A stretch of DNA of 64,000 bases from Neoceratodus forsteri (Eukaryota > Chordata > Ceratodontiformes > Ceratodontidae): positions 368,983,501-369,047,500 of the forward strand of contig CM057451.1 of assembly GCA_016271365.2 (NCBI GenBank). Direction: 5' to 3'. The translations under genes and the position numbers were made by a program. Shown here one piece after another: positions 1 through 11,583 of this stretch (the stretch's first letter is position 1; every line of letters begins with the position of its first letter). Below the pieces are notes generated by a model. The model did no database searches. It worked only from the letters and a program-made list of their open reading frames with translations, and had not been told where the DNA came from.

Positions 1-547
1 TAAATTCTGATTTGGCACCCTCCACTCTTTTCTCAAATCCCTTCTATCTTTCTCTCCTTCTTCCTACTACCCTCTCTGTAACAATATTTCCCAGTCTCTC
101 TAATCCTTCTAGAAAATCTACCGTTGGTCAATCTGCTTTTTCCTACCTCTTTCCTAAACTTTGGCCCCCCTTCCCCTTTCAGTTCGATCTGCCTCTTCTC
201 CCTCCTCCTTAAAGTCTCTTCTTTATGACTTTTGTTACCCTAATTGTTACTGTCTATGACCCTTTTCTTTTCATTCTCCCCTTCACTAGTTTTGCCCTGT
301 TTATGCTTTTCCACTATTTTCCCCTTCTTCATATATGAATGTATTTTACTTGTATTTATTTACTATTTGCCTGTAATATTTATGGATATGTTTCTCATAT
401 TACTATATTATTGTATTTGACATCTTATTTTTAGTAGTTTTATTGTTTAGCTAGCTCCTTTCCCCCTGTCCCCCAGGACGCATCTGGAAATGGCTGTTAT
501 CAGCTCAGTATGGCTTTCCTGGTTAAACTTTTAAATAAATAAATATA
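1..547 (+). mobile_element. 3' end of LINE-A (CR1/L2-type LINE), 5'-truncated by the window edge
   Basis: The first ~210 bases encode the C-terminal tail of a LINE reverse transcriptase. The peptide around NPSRKSTVG recurs at the C-terminus of the minus-strand LINE near 42715, so both belong to one family. A 3' UTR follows and ends in CCTGGTTAAACTTTTAAATAAATAAAT (shown here in two parts: CCTGGTTAAACTT, then TTAAATAAATAAAT) at about 520-547. The reverse complement of this tail starts the copy at 42291. No catalytic motif is left in this stretch. Family identity is supported by the direct internal match; the clade assignment is inferred from the longer copy. Confidence 0.75.
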
Positions 548-828
548 TTTTTACTATACTGTATGTTTATGCATCTTCAATCTGTGGCCTGTCTAGAAGG
601 TGGTTGTTTGTATTCCTACTGCACAGAAGTCAGCTCGGTTGACTTGTAACCTTTTCTCTTTTTTACAGAGTAGAAGTACAAATATATAACACAGGGGGTT
701 GGGGAGAGAAGGATGTCAGTCTTCATACCACCCTAAATGTGAGTTGTTGCACTCTCAAAACACCAGCATTAAGGGAACTTGATATATCTGAAATGGACAT
801 TTCTCAGTTGTTATATGGGACAAAATAT
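548..828. other. No recognisable feature
   Basis: AT-rich sequence between two LINE remnants. I see no open frame of note, no repeat shared with the rest of the window and no RNA gene signature. Confidence 0.4.
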
Positions 829-985
829 AAAACTGCTATCTTTTAATGTGAATGATGTCTACAACTCTATATATTGAAAGGCAAAAGACAGAATTAATAA
901 TCTTGCAGGGAACACATATATCACTGGAGAAACATAAACAAATACAAATTATGGGTTTGACTTGGTTAGCTCATCCTCCCATAAA
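829..985 (+). pseudogene. Remnant of L1 ORF2 endonuclease start
   Basis: Translation from 829 reads KLLSFNVNDVYNSIY, the characteristic opening of L1-clade apurinic-like endonucleases (LSFNVNG...). After a frameshift another frame gives ERQKTELIILQGTHISLEKH, matching the 'ILQETHLS..EH' segment, with the catalytic Glu replaced by Gly (QGTH instead of QETH). Only about 50 codons are recognisable; downstream translation to 1220 does not look like endonuclease. It is a dead fragment. Confidence 0.6.
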
Positions 986-2977
986 TCAGGGTGATGCAGG
1001 GGAGTACTTAAAGTGGGACTATGATCAAAATTTATGGCATCAGTATATTCAGAATGTGGATCAGCATAGACTCAATCAGCCTCATGCCAAAAACAAGATC
1101 TCTAAGTTATGTTGTTTAAAAGTTGCAAGTCATTTTACAACCCTACATTCACTGCTTGTTCAAAAAGCTAATTTCAATGAAGATCTGCTGATGATGTCAT
1201 GTCCTGAATTCACAGTCTAGTCCTCCCTGTCAGCAAGCTTTTTTTTTTTTGTATATTCTATTTCTGCTCCAACCTACTTGGAACTCTCTCTCTGGCATCC
1301 GCCACACGCTGCAAGCTCTATGTCCCACCTGAAGCTTTCCCCTCACCCCCGCACCAGCCTGGCAGATCCCCCAGCTCTGCACCCCCTGAGGTGGGGCCTC
1401 CCTATCTGCCCAGGGTGCTCTATCTTGAAATCTAATGTGCCGACTGTGCAGTTGGCCCTGGAGAGGAGAGACATCTAGAGCTGGAGTGTGACTCGACAGA
1501 GTAGAGGTGCCATCACCTATTTCTGAGGACAGGAATATTCTTAGTGTTTTCCCCCTTGGAGTGCAGCATGCAGTGATGCCTGCACACGACTGACCTGCTA
1601 GTGTCTGCTGCATTCCACCCTATACGCTGGCTGGTTTACCTGCAGTACCCCTGATCTCCATCAGGGCCGCTAGGACACCGAGCGACCCTGGATCCCTCCC
1701 CATGGAGAGGAGAGCTGTGCTCTGGATGCTCTTTCCTCTCCCTCCCCTGCCTAGCCTGAATCCCTCCCCAGGGAGAGGAGAGCTATGCTCTGGATGCTCT
1801 ATCCTCTCCCTCCCTACCCCCAGCAACCTGAGTCCATTACCGAACCCAGGTCACCGGCGTGGCGTGAAGTGTGGCATCCAGTGCTTCAATCCTCAGTGCC
1901 ACTGGGCCAGCTCCCTGTCAACAAGCTTATAGGGCCTGTTTCTCCAAAGTGCAAAGTGATTTATGGGTTACCACCTACTCGGTTTTCGACTGAATAGATT
2001 TGTTTTGTTAGGTCCAGATTCAGTCCTCCTGTTTTCACCATTGCAAATTCGTTTTTTATGGTGGGTCAAGCAGCATCTGTGAGAGCCTCCACTAACTCTG
2101 TTTAATGTTCTTCTCATATGACTGTAAGCAATTGTCTGACATTCAGTAGGCTTGTTTGCAGTGCATGCTAATCAGGAAGTGCCTTCAAGTGCAGGGCACA
2201 TAAAGGAGCCAAATGTGTCCCTGTCTGCCCAGTTGTCACCTCTAACTTCACACCATCAAATTGGAAGGTTGTTCCTGGGAATGGTAAACAATACAACCTT
2301 AATCAACACCTTCATTTTTCTGAAACCCTCTGACATTCAGACAGACAACACATTATGATTGCCTCCTGTCCCAGTGTGGACTGTATAATCTGTGTTTCAG
2401 AAATCTTATCTGGTCATCCAGTTTTATTCAGAAGTAGCACTTTTTCAGTCATTTTAAGTGCTCACATACTTGTAAAACAGATTCTGTTAAATCATGTACT
2501 GTTTCACTTGCACGTTCAGGTTACAAACATGTTCTGATGTCCTGCAGACCTTTGTTTGTATACCACTCAGTATGAGCGACATAAAGGAGGGCTATTAAGA
2601 CCATTAACAGCAAATCAACCTAATCCTTTCCAGGCTGCAATGTGAGTATGGACTTTTACTGCTGTGATAGGGAATACTTTTATACTTTTATATGCTCACT
2701 TGTTTTTACGGCTGCAGTGGGCATAGCCCTGCAGATGTTTTGCTTTGAGAAAAGAACTACCTGCATAATTGCCTGCCAAACAACATGGTAGAGTGATAAA
2801 AATAGTGTCCTCAACTGAAGCCTCATTACTATGCTGTCTGTGTGTGCATGGCAGCTGGAGAACACCATTTTTTCTCTGGCTTGAGAAGTTAATTGAGCCC
2901 TCCCCAGTACTGCCATTTTTTGCAAGTTTAAACCTCCTCCATAGTGTTTTATGGGGCTTTCCTCTGGCTTGAGAGAA
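986..2977. other. Intergenic sequence without a recognisable gene
   Basis: Several short open frames occur in both strands (for example near 1230-1610 and 2355-2537), but none has a recognisable domain, and composition changes from pyrimidine-rich (1280-1830) to AT-rich. Apart from the two-copy tandem repeat at 1693-1829, I can name nothing here. Confidence 0.4.
1693..1829. repeat. Two-copy 68-bp tandem repeat
   Basis: A unit beginning TCCCTCCCCA and containing GAGAGGAGAGCT, CTCTGGATGCTCT and CCTCTCCCTCCC occurs at 1693-1760 and again at 1761-about 1829, with a few substitutions and a small length change. It is a local tandem duplication in purine/pyrimidine-biased DNA. Confidence 0.8.
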
Positions 2978-3080
2978 GTTTTTCAGATGAGATGTTAAAC
3001 TGACATCCCACCTGCCTGTTCTGGTGGTAGTTCAGGTGAATGTTAAAGATCCCATAGCACTTCTCAAAAAGAGTAGGGGA
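2978..3080 (+). repeat. Left half of a dispersed vertebrate repeat, split by the Tx1-like LINE
   Basis: The sequence holds the motifs GATGAGATGTTAAACTGA, GTTAAAGATCCCATAGCACT and CAAAAAGAGTAGGGGA. I recognise this order from a repeat dispersed in fish, amphibian and other vertebrate genomes, where it continues directly into CCCCGGTGTCCTGGCCAA. That continuation is found 6 kb away at 9133-9180, so the two pieces were once adjacent. I do not give a family name because I cannot verify it here. Confidence 0.7.
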
Positions 3081-3440
3081 ATTTTTTATTTAGAACCTCA
3101 AAGGAAAATACATACAAACTAGTATTACTTCATACAAAATCATACAAAATAAAATTGAAAACATAAATATTACATCATACATACACCACAAACATAAGAG
3201 AAAAACTATAAACAGACCCCCTCCCCCTTCCCGCTAAAAGAGTAGGAGAATTTTACTTAAGGCTTCAAGACAAAAAGTATACAAAAAGGAATACTAGGGA
3301 TGAATTCATAGCGATTGCAAATGCAAAACAGAAATAGGTAGTACAACATACTGTAGAGTGGTATGAAACAAAAGTCAATGAATAAAACCAATCCCCCCCC
3401 ACTATAAAAGTAGGGAGTGTTCTTCTTTTTTACATAATTC
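3071..3440 (-). repeat. Repeated 3'-tail segments of the Tx1-like LINE
   Basis: Two ~168-bp segments start alike: 3071 (GAGTAGGGGAATTTT) and 3239 (GAGTAGGAGAATTTT). Both continue with an AT-rich part and end in a C-rich tract (3217-3236 and about 3391-3402). A third, weaker start (GTAGGGAGTGTT) lies at about 3411. Read in the LINE's orientation, the tracts are G-rich, polypurine and close to the 3' end, as in many L1-group 3' UTRs. They could be tandem duplications of the tail or successive truncated insertions at one target. Confidence 0.7.
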
Positions 3441-3769
3441 ATATGTTAACAAAACATTATATCAGACATTGCTTGAGATCGAAACGCAGTCCTTACAAGT
3501 GCTACATCCTATTTCAACCTTTTAACTTCCCTTTATTAATTTATATTCAAAAAGAAAAGCTTTTTTCCTTAAATATTCTTATTTACATCAAATGGGATCC
3601 CTTGTGGCTTTATTAATTTTTCCACAACATTTTCCAACATTTTTAAGCCCATAATTGTTATCTAGATAGAAAATCAGTAAAGAAACTATTTTAGGAAACA
3701 AAATGCCAATACCTCTCCCAGATACCTCTTTTTAAAGAAACAAATTCAGTATTTCTAAGATGTGTAATA

Positions 3770-6700
3770 TCATTTTGAATTAAATAATATGGCAGGAGAG
3801 AGATCTTGTTGCTGAAAGAGAAACTTACACCTAACTTGCCAAGTCCAATACAGAATGAAAGTTGCAAAAACGTTCACAGTACTTGCATTATATTTTTGCC
3901 ATGATGAAAGAAATATACCATAAAATAGTTGCCTATCTAACCATTTTGAGAATGGAAATGCTTTCCAGTAGTCTCCCCACAAAGCTCAGAACTCTTTAAT
4001 AAAAGGGCATTCAAAGTATAAATGAGTAACTGATTCTATTTGCAAAATACATGAATTCCTAAAACAATATCGTTCTGAGATTTGTTTGTGTTTGTGGTTT
4101 CCTCTCGTATTAATTTTGTTATGGATACCCAGCCAAACAATATCCCGCATAGGTTTTGGAATTCTACAGTCCACTAGCCTATCCATTATTTTTGTTCGTT
4201 CTATATCCGAAAATTCCGGGAATGGTGCTTCATAAAAATGACTTTGTAAAATAATTTGATATAATCCTTTCCTAGAATATTGAACCACTTCTGTATATTT
4301 TATGTGCCATGCACATATACGATCAAAAAGTGTATTCCATTCAGGAAGTAGATTATATTTTCTTTTGTTCTTGTGTATAAAAGATACATTTTGCCATTCC
4401 AGTAAGATTTGTTGTAGATGGTTAACTATTTGCTGTTGCCATGGTTTATTTGTGACCCGAATTATAGGCTAAAAATTTGATGCTACAAAGGTTGATAAAA
4501 AATACTACTGGGTGAATCATATTCATTCCACCTGATTTTATGTCTAGATGTAATGTATTTCTTTTTTCGGATTTAGCCTGCTTCCCCAGAATTCTGTGAA
4601 GAAGAAAGCTAATAATCTGGTTTCATACTTTTTGGGTAACAAAAAAACATGGCTGATAAATAAAAATATAGGTACTAAAAAGGTTTTAATCATAAAAATT
4701 CTCTTTTTCTTACCTATCTTCCAATTTGACCATGAACTTACCCTCTCCTTCCCTTTATTTATGCATAACTCCCAGTTGTATTCTGCCATATCAATTGTCC
4801 CAAAGTATACCCCTAAGATTTTCTGTGAGATCTCTGAGATGTAAATATCTCCAATATAGGTTTTATTTTCTGTATTTCCCACTAGCTTAAGGCAGACACT
4901 CTTACTTTTATTTAAACTTGACCCAACTGTTTGTAATAGAGAAAGCAATACTTTACAAATTAATATTCCAGTATTTTCATCTAAAAAGAGAACACATAAA
5001 TCATCAGCATACGCAATTGTTTTTAGGGTACCAAACCCTGGGTACCATATTCCATTTATTAACGGTGATTTATTCAATATCCTGCCAATTGGATCCAGCG
5101 CTAAGATGAACACTATTGGGCTGAGGGGGCAGCCTTGATGAACCCCCCCTTCTGGTAAAACAGATCTTTCCCACCCAGTCATTTACATATGGCTTAATGT
5201 AAGCTAAAGCATAACACAGTTTTATCCAATTAACAAATTCTGTCGGAAACCCATATGCTTGCAACATCTCCCATAAATACTCTTGTGATATCCTCTCAAA
5301 AGCCTTTGTTTGGTCAAAATTGATTAAATATCCAGTGTTACAGTTTTCTGAAGTAGAAATAAATAATTCTTTCAATAGTAACAGGGCATCATAAATGTGT
5401 CAGCTGGGTATTGAGCAGATTTGTGAAGGGTGTATTAAATTATCCATGGTTTTTGTTATTCTATTACATAGGAGTTTAGACAAAATTTTAAAATCTAGAT
5501 TTGATAAAGTGATAGGCCTCCAGTTATCAATTAAAGTTTTATTTCCTTTCTTATGAATGAAAATCATGAGGCCTTCATACATTGAGTTTAGTAGTCTATC
5601 CTCTGATAAAAAGGCATTATATACTTCTTGTACTAGGATAGCTGGAATATATGTCCCTAGTACCTTGTAAAATTCCAATGGGAGTCCATCAGCACCCGGA
5701 GCTGTATTATTGTGCAATCCTGTAATCACCAAGTTTAGCTCTTCAGCCAAAAAAATCCTGTATTAAGGTTGCTTGTTGTTGCTGTGTTAGCTTAGGGGGG
5801 TTTGCTACTTGCAAAAGCAGTACCATATCCTCAGAAACCATAAACGAATGACTAAATTTGGAACTTATATCATTTTCCTAAACTGTCAACATTTCCCTGC
5901 CTGAGACTAATAGGTCCGCCTCTTTTTGCAATGCCTCCATATTTTTTTTTTTTGCATTCTTTTTTTGCAGTCCTCGAAAGGATTGGTTTGATTTCTTTTC
6001 CCTTGTGTCCCAAACTGTTGCTCCTTAATTAGAGATTTCTGTCTATCATTTTGCAAATTGGTTAATTTATTTTTTAAGTTTGAAATTGCATCTGTACCAA
6101 TTAACTTTCCCTCATTTATTTGCGATACTAGGCTATTTAATTTATCCCTTAAACTAATATAATCTTGTTGCTGTCTGTATGCAAAAAAGGCGAGATTGAC
6201 TTTTACAAAAATCAATTAAACACAATTTTGTGTCAGACCACCAATCAATGAGGGAGTCATATAAAAAAATTACTGATACTTGATATTCTAATGTTTCTTT
6301 TAATATCTGAAGGAATTTTGGATTTTCAAGTAGGCTCATATTAAATCTCCAAATACCTGTACCATGTAAATGAGAAAGATGCGGTGCAATTTGAAGGCTA
6401 AGTAAACAATGATCAGATGTCTCTATTACATGGATATGTGCTCTTGAAATGGGCAACTGGCCTGAAATAAAACAATAATCAATTTGTGATTTTAAAGACC
6501 CTCTGAAAAAAGTAGTGTTAATATTTGTAGGAAACCCATCTTTGAGCGATGCTTGTTTAAGAATTTGCTTCAATTCATTAATATCACAAAATATTTTATG
6601 ATTTCCTTTGGTTTGTTGATATTAAAATCTCCCCCCAGATGATTTGTTTACTTGTAAATAAAAAGGTTTTATTTTCTTAAGAAGCTCCACTCTTCTTGCT

Positions 6701-7055
6701 TTTTGCTGGGGGCCATAGATATTAATTAATCTATAATATACACCTTGGATATTAACATCTAACATCGTCACCCTTCCAGGTTCTATGTCAACCATTTTTT
6801 GAAGTGAGAAATTTGGTATAGTAAAACAGATGCCTAAACCTGAACAACGTTCCTGACCCAATGACCAAAAGGATTTCCCTGTGAACCAATCTCTTGATGC
6901 CAATAATGTATCATGATCCGAATATAACCGTGTATCCTGCAAAAAATATACATTGTGAGGTACAGATTGTAATACAGCATAGGTAGCCTACCTTTTAAAG
7001 TTAGATCTTATACTGTTCACATTCAGACTAGCAATGCTTAGAGATGTAGTGGCCA
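3770..7055 (-). pseudogene. Tx1-like ORF2: endonuclease and reverse transcriptase, broken
   Basis: Reading from 7055 downwards, the endonuclease starts with IASLNVNSIRS and continues through LQDTRLYSDHD (about 6942-6900) and LINIYGPQQ. A coiled linker lies at 5907-6215. The RT domain runs from about 5750: a proline-glycine block (NNTAPGADGLPLEFYK), NWRPITLSNLDFKILSK, LINFDQTKAFERIS with its catalytic Asp, then GVHQGCPLSPIV and AYADDLCVL (residues 57-65 of the 4544-5182 frame), so the YADD triad is preserved. A C-terminal CX9HX4C-like motif sits at about 4000-4050 and the frame extends to 3770. At least five frame breaks separate these blocks. Confidence 0.85.
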
Positions 7056-7118
7056 CTATTTAACAAGAAGAGATTAAGAGTTATTTTTCCTTTGAGATCT
7101 GGTTACTCTCTTCTGTGC

Positions 7119-8620
7119 TCATGAGGTTTCTTGCTGCTGTTCTGGTTTTTCTAATGGTGGGTCACTTTGAGTGGATTGTAGAGATACATCTGAATCCTCT
7201 TCTTCCATAATATCACCCCAACTTTGTAAGGGCTCATATTGGTTGGTTGTACTAACCAGTGGATTCAGAGCTTTGGTTGCAGATTTTTTGCAAGTGTCCT
7301 TTTTTTGGAACAGGCTGAAAATCTGAGTCCTTTTGTTGAGGGGTGGAAGTATCCAATTTTTCTTCTGCTTGAGCAGGTGCAGGAGGAAGAGGAGGGGGAA
7401 TTGGTGACCTAAACCTTGGAACAGAGTCTCGGCATTCATTTGAACATAAATTAGATTGCTGTGGAGGCCTATAAAGCATTTGCTGCTCTTTTGTTGGAGT
7501 TCCAGAGCTACTTGGGTTGATTGTTGTAGAGAACTGAGATCGAGTAGCTTTATTAATATAGTAATCATGTTCCACAAAATCTGAGGTGTTATGAGCTGCC
7601 CATGGGCAGGAAGCAAAGACATGATCTTCTGCCCCGCATAAATTGCAGGTCAGAGGAACTATACAGGTAGTGGCAGAATGGCCCAAAGCCCCACAAACAA
7701 AACACTTCATCTTAGTACAGTCTGAATTGAGGTGGGATGTAGAGCAACACCGATAACACAAGCGGGGCTGACTGGGGTAAAAAAGCATACCCCTATCTCT
7801 CCCAATATAAAAACAGTTTGGCAGATGTGGTATGCCATTTTCCCCATTTTTAATTGTACAGAAAATTTCCAGCCCCCTCGTCCAGAAACCATTTTACTCT
7901 ATGATAGCATTCGGGATTCCATTTACAGTGCACCTTTTCTCAAGCCAAAAAAATAATATCTAGGACATTTACCCCCTCATTTTGAAATAGAATGGTAATT
8001 ACTTTTGCAGTGGGTCTGGTGATAGGCATTGCCACAAACGGTTTCTATAATGGTATGTTCTTAACTTTGTAATAAGCTGCCCAAAATCTGTCTAATAATG
8101 CTGCCGATCTGAAACTGACATCGAAATTGTGGTCTCCCAGGGCATGTATAAAAGCATAGACCTCTGAAGGTGTAAAGTGTAGGGACTCAATAATTAATTT
8201 TTTCCCAACATAGTTCCTATCCAGAAGCAAATCTAGTCCTCCTTTGTAATAGATACAAACTGCAAAACGTCTTCATGCAGCTTCTTCTGGCTTTCTAAAC
8301 AGATTTGCAAAGCTAGGAGGCCTTTCATTTTCTCCCGTTTTACCCGGTTCCCCAGTATTATTCATAGGTGCTTCAGAAGTAAAGGAAGAAGGTTTACCTG
8401 GTGTGTTTCGCTGCCCCATGGAAATTGTAGTTTCCTTTGTCATTGTTTCAGGCTGAGTGCCTGGTTCTGGTAGCCTCTCTGATAGCAACTTACTCCTGCT
8501 GTCACTTGATAGCGTCTGATGCAGTATCATCAAAGGCCAGAGCCGTGCCCTTTGATCCAGCCAACGATGTCCTATCTTCGTGGTGCAGTCCATCCATTCT
8601 TGTTTCAGTTTGAGCTTCAA
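7119..8620 (-). pseudogene. Tx1-like ORF1, gag-like protein with three CCHC knuckles, broken
   Basis: The 3' part encodes three consecutive CX2CX4HX4C knuckles: CYRCCSTSHLNSDC, CFVCGALGHSATTC and CNLCGAEDHVFASC (about 7758-7606). They are followed by a proline/glutamine-rich tail ending near 7119. Upstream, at 8230-8045, a block with FTPSEVYAFIHALGD and FDVSFRSAALLDRFW resembles the conserved pre-knuckle region of Tx1-group ORF1 proteins. The N-terminal piece (8620-8273) is low-complexity and polar. Expected role: a nucleic-acid-binding chaperone in the retrotransposon RNP. Frameshifts lie between the blocks. Confidence 0.75.
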
Positions 8621-9132
8621 TCTGAGTCAGAAATAAAGACCTGTCTTCTGAAAGTTCAATTCCAGGTATGGGAATACTTGGATCTGGAATCCATATATCA
8701 TTTTTGTAAAGCCATCCTGCTTTTTTTTAATGCTGCTTCAGGTTTCCAATTAGTATCCTCCACTGTGAAAGGCATTAAAACAGAGTCTTGTGAGAGGGAA
8801 CTGGGTAATGGGTCAGAAGGTGACTCATGGAAAAGGCCTTTTTTTATTGGAATAGGGGAATTTTTACTGGGCTTTGACCAGTTCTTTTCCATTTTTTTTC
8901 TTCTTCTGTATGTAAATATGACAATTTCACTTCAGAACTAGTCTCAGCACCTGATATTAACAGTTGTAGGTGTGATTCTTTTTCCAATATATCTTGTTGT
9001 AACCTTACTTCTTCAGAAATACTTACATTTTCTTACTGGTTAACATCTTGAATCTTCTTTTGTTGGTCTGGTGTTGTTTCTCCCAAAAGGATACAAACTT
9101 CTTCTCACAGGAAGCAAAGCCCCCTGCAGGAT

Positions 9133-9189
9133 GAGTAGGGGACTTTCCCCGGTGCCCTGGCCAAACTTCCCTCATTCACTAAAAAAAAA
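9133..9189 (+). repeat. Right half of the split vertebrate repeat
   Basis: GAGTAGGGGA (the duplicated target) is followed by CTTTCCCCGGTGCCCTGGCC and AAACTTCCCTCATTCACT. This is the expected continuation of the half that stops at 3080. It ends in an A-run at 9181-9193. Confidence 0.7.
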
Positions 9190-9331
9190 AAAATACCACC
9201 AACAGCTTACTCTGGTTGAAGGTCAGTTGGCATTTCATCTGTATCCCCCTCCCCCCCAGATTATGCCTGAAAATAGGCAGAATCTCCCTAGTGCACTTAC
9301 CCAGGCAACAAAAACTAAATAAATAAATAAA
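9190..9331 (+). repeat. SINE-like repeat with LINE-A/B-type tail
   Basis: The sequence begins TACCACCAACAGCTTACTCT and ends CCTGAAAATAGGCAGAATC...CTTACCCAGGCAACAAAAACTAAATAAATAAATAAAG. The same unit is present at 11497-11583 plus 13399-13460, where a CR1 interrupts it. Its 3' part resembles the tails of the tRNA SINEs and of LINE-A/B. I see no tRNA-like head in this copy. Confidence 0.65.
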
Positions 9332-10469
9332 GGAAAACTCCACCCAAAGTCCAAGTCTGGTGCCTCTGCAATTTCTCTGAATTTGCTAAAAAACTGTCCT
9401 GCACATTTTGAGTCCTTCCATAGGAGACATCAATAAAGTAACCAAATACTAAGGATTGGATCTCATAAACACAAACAATCACAAAGCCCACTTAACCAAT
9501 GGATGGCCACAGCTGCAAAATGATTAGATTTATTTACAAGCACTGTCTTCTATGCAAGACACAAGCAATTGAATCAAAAGTCCAAAAGTCCATAACATTT
9601 TGATCAAAATGGGGGAGCAGAATTTTTGTCAAAGTGACACAGTTTATATACAGATTGCAGGCAGTAGTAACTGCTGCTGAGATAAACTGTTGTGTCCCTT
9701 GCTATGCAGTGGGGGGTGGAGGGGAGTGTAAAGTTCCATTGTTGAGGAGCAATCACAGATTTGTTTTATAAATAGCTATGCTCCATTATGTTTCCAGACT
9801 AGTTTATATAAGCCATTCCAATTCTGCATATATTATTTCATGCATGGTCTACTCTAACAAACTATAAAGTGATGTTCCATTTCTGCTACTTGCTACTAGT
9901 GACATGTGACATGCTTACACACACACACACACACACAGAAAAAACTCTTCTCACAGCAAGAACTGAAAAAAAATAGTGAAAGGAAGTTAGAACACAAAAA
10001 GTTAATAATACATATCTTTTCCTGATTTTAACATGTAGTTTTCCTTTAATTGAGCTATCCTCCATACTGCCTCTTCTTTTGCAAGCTGAAATCTCTTCTA
10101 TAGTGTTTTATGGGCTTTTTCTTTCTGTGTTAAGTTTCAGTGCTTAATTTACAACCATTTGCAAACTGAGAAACTTGTTTTGTTGGTATTCTCTCCCTCA
10201 CTCATCCAGAGGTGTCAATTCATTTAGTTGCTAACCACGCTGGTTGATCTATCTTGCTTCCCTCATAGTAGGAATGTGAAACTAAACTTGTGTTATTTTA
10301 AATAATTGATAAAGTGACATGGCCAGTTTGCATCTCTTGGGGAATGAAGCTGTATCCCTTTACCTGTGTGGCGTAATTCTCTTGGCACCAGCTGTTAAGA
10401 CCTCAGCTGTAAGATACATCATGAATGTAAGCATGAGATTAGCCAGGAATTGTAAACTTGTACTCAAGA
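9332..10469. other. Intergenic, no gene; (AC)n microsatellite
   Basis: No open frame with recognisable content. A pure (CA)n run of about ten units sits at 9918-9938. The rest is AT-rich unique-looking sequence. Confidence 0.4.
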
Positions 10470-10835
10470 CAAGAGATGATGGAACTGTTGCCTATGGGGA
10501 AAGCCTCAGGGAGTTAAATATGTACTCTCTAGAGGAAAGAAGGGAAAGGGGAGACATGATAGAAGCATTTAAATACTTCAAAGGTATCAATAAGGTACAG
10601 GAAGGTTCAATTCTGCTGACAAAGATATGTTCAAGGACAAGGGGGCATGATATGTAGCTAGAAGGGGAGGAGACTTAGAGGGGATACTAGGAAACACTTC
10701 TTTAAAGATAGGGCGGTGGACACCTGGAACAGCCTGCCAGCAGAGGTAATGGGTACCAAAATGGTAACAGGTTTCAAACATGCATGGGATACACATAAGG
10801 GGACCTTGGTAACAGAGTTGGAGCACGGAGGGAGG
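10470..10835 (+). pseudogene. CR1 LINE ORF2 C-terminal fragment
   Basis: The frame reads LRELNMYSLEERRERGDMIEAFKYFKGINKV, a hallmark of the CR1 C-terminus. After a stop at 10655 other frames continue with FFKD, AVDTWN and a GFKHAWD-like segment typical of the last CR1 residues. Polymerase motifs are absent, and the 3' tail repeat is not seen after 10835. It is a short dead fragment. The upstream part of the open frame (10319-10469) is not recognisably CR1. Confidence 0.8.
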
Positions 10836-11031
10836 GTTAAGGCTGGAGATCAGTTATAGTCCATGGTGGCACAGCAGATAGGGAGCTTAACTCATTCAAG
10901 CCTGGATACACCTGTAGGTGGCATCTGAAAGCATAGCCACTCAGGCCAATAACGATTGTAGACGTACTCAGCTGACTTTTCACTCAGACCTGGAAATGTC
11001 TGAGGAAGTCAACAGTTTTTACCTAAATATT

Positions 11032-11496
11032 AACCAAACTGAATTGCTTAGAATTGATTGCATAGCACCATTAGAAAAGTAATTTTGTGCTGAACAACTT
11101 TGCTGCTGATACTTTGTGTCTATCACGTATACTTAAGGAGTTATGCACATTTGTTTAAGGTATGGTATGTATGGCTGACATTTGTCTCTTGAGCCTCACC
11201 TAAGCACCTTGAATAAATCCGAAAAAAAATCCCACAGTTTTTTTGGTATTTCAGCTAGTATAAAATAAAAACCAAATTGATTACAACTGATTGTATAGCA
11301 TCGTTAAAAAGGGTCATGTTGTATTGAACAACTTTGCTGCTGATACTTTGTGGCTATCATGTATACTTAAGGAGTTATTTGCATTTATTTATGGTGTGAT
11401 GTGCATGGCTGACATTTGTCTCTCAAGCCTCACCTAAGCACCTTGAATAAATCTGGGAAAAAAAACACAGCAGTTTGGTATTTCAGCTGGTATACC
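11032..11496. repeat. Two tandem copies of a 238-bp repeat
   Basis: Copy 1 starts AACCAAACTGAATTG at 11032 and copy 2 starts AACCAAATTGATTAC at 11270. Shared blocks are GAACAACTTTGCTGCTGATA, TATACTTAAGGAGTTAT, GGCTGACATTTGTCTC and CACCTAAGCACCTTGAATAA. A third partial copy lies at 13479-13637, separated from the pair by the SINE-like repeat and the CR1 inserted in it. Confidence 0.8.
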
Positions 11497-11583
11497 TGAA
11501 AATACCACCAACAGCTTAATCTGATTCAAGGTGAGTTGGCATTCATCTGTATCCCCCCTCCCCATGGTCGTGCCTGAAAATAG
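11497..11583 (+). repeat. Left part of SINE-like repeat interrupted by CR1
   Basis: It matches the repeat at 9190-9270 (AATACCACCAACAGCTTA, GAGTTGGCATTCATCTGTAT, GCCTGAAAATAG) and stops exactly where the CR1 tail starts. The right part resumes at 13399 after an 8-bp duplication (GAAAATAG). Confidence 0.75.

Larger units (their letters stand above)
3081..9132 (-). mobile_element. Tx1-clade non-LTR retrotransposon, near full length, inactivated
   Basis: A 6.05-kb LINE in reverse orientation is flanked by the 10-bp direct repeat GAGTAGGGGA (3071-3080 and 9133-9142), which also joins the two halves of the interrupted host repeat. From its 5' end (right) it carries a gag-like ORF1 with three CCHC knuckles, then ORF2 with endonuclease, reverse transcriptase with YADD, and a C-terminal Cys/His motif. 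The three-knuckle ORF1 and the endonuclease style (ASLNVNS..., LQDTRL) point to the Tx1 group rather than mammalian-type L1. Stops and frameshifts break both ORFs. Its left (3') end holds repeated tail segments, described separately. Confidence 0.85.

Noticed and set aside
852..1220. 122-residue open frame as a possible gene
   Set aside because: Its first ~45 residues are L1 endonuclease remnant continuing from another frame, and the rest has no recognisable content.
1230..1932. Overlapping frames on both strands as a GC-rich gene
   Set aside because: The openness comes from low-complexity pyrimidine/purine bias and a tandem duplication; no start context, domain or splice pattern supports a gene.
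9918..9938. CA run as a functional signal
   Set aside because: Simple microsatellite, common in vertebrate DNA, with no associated feature.
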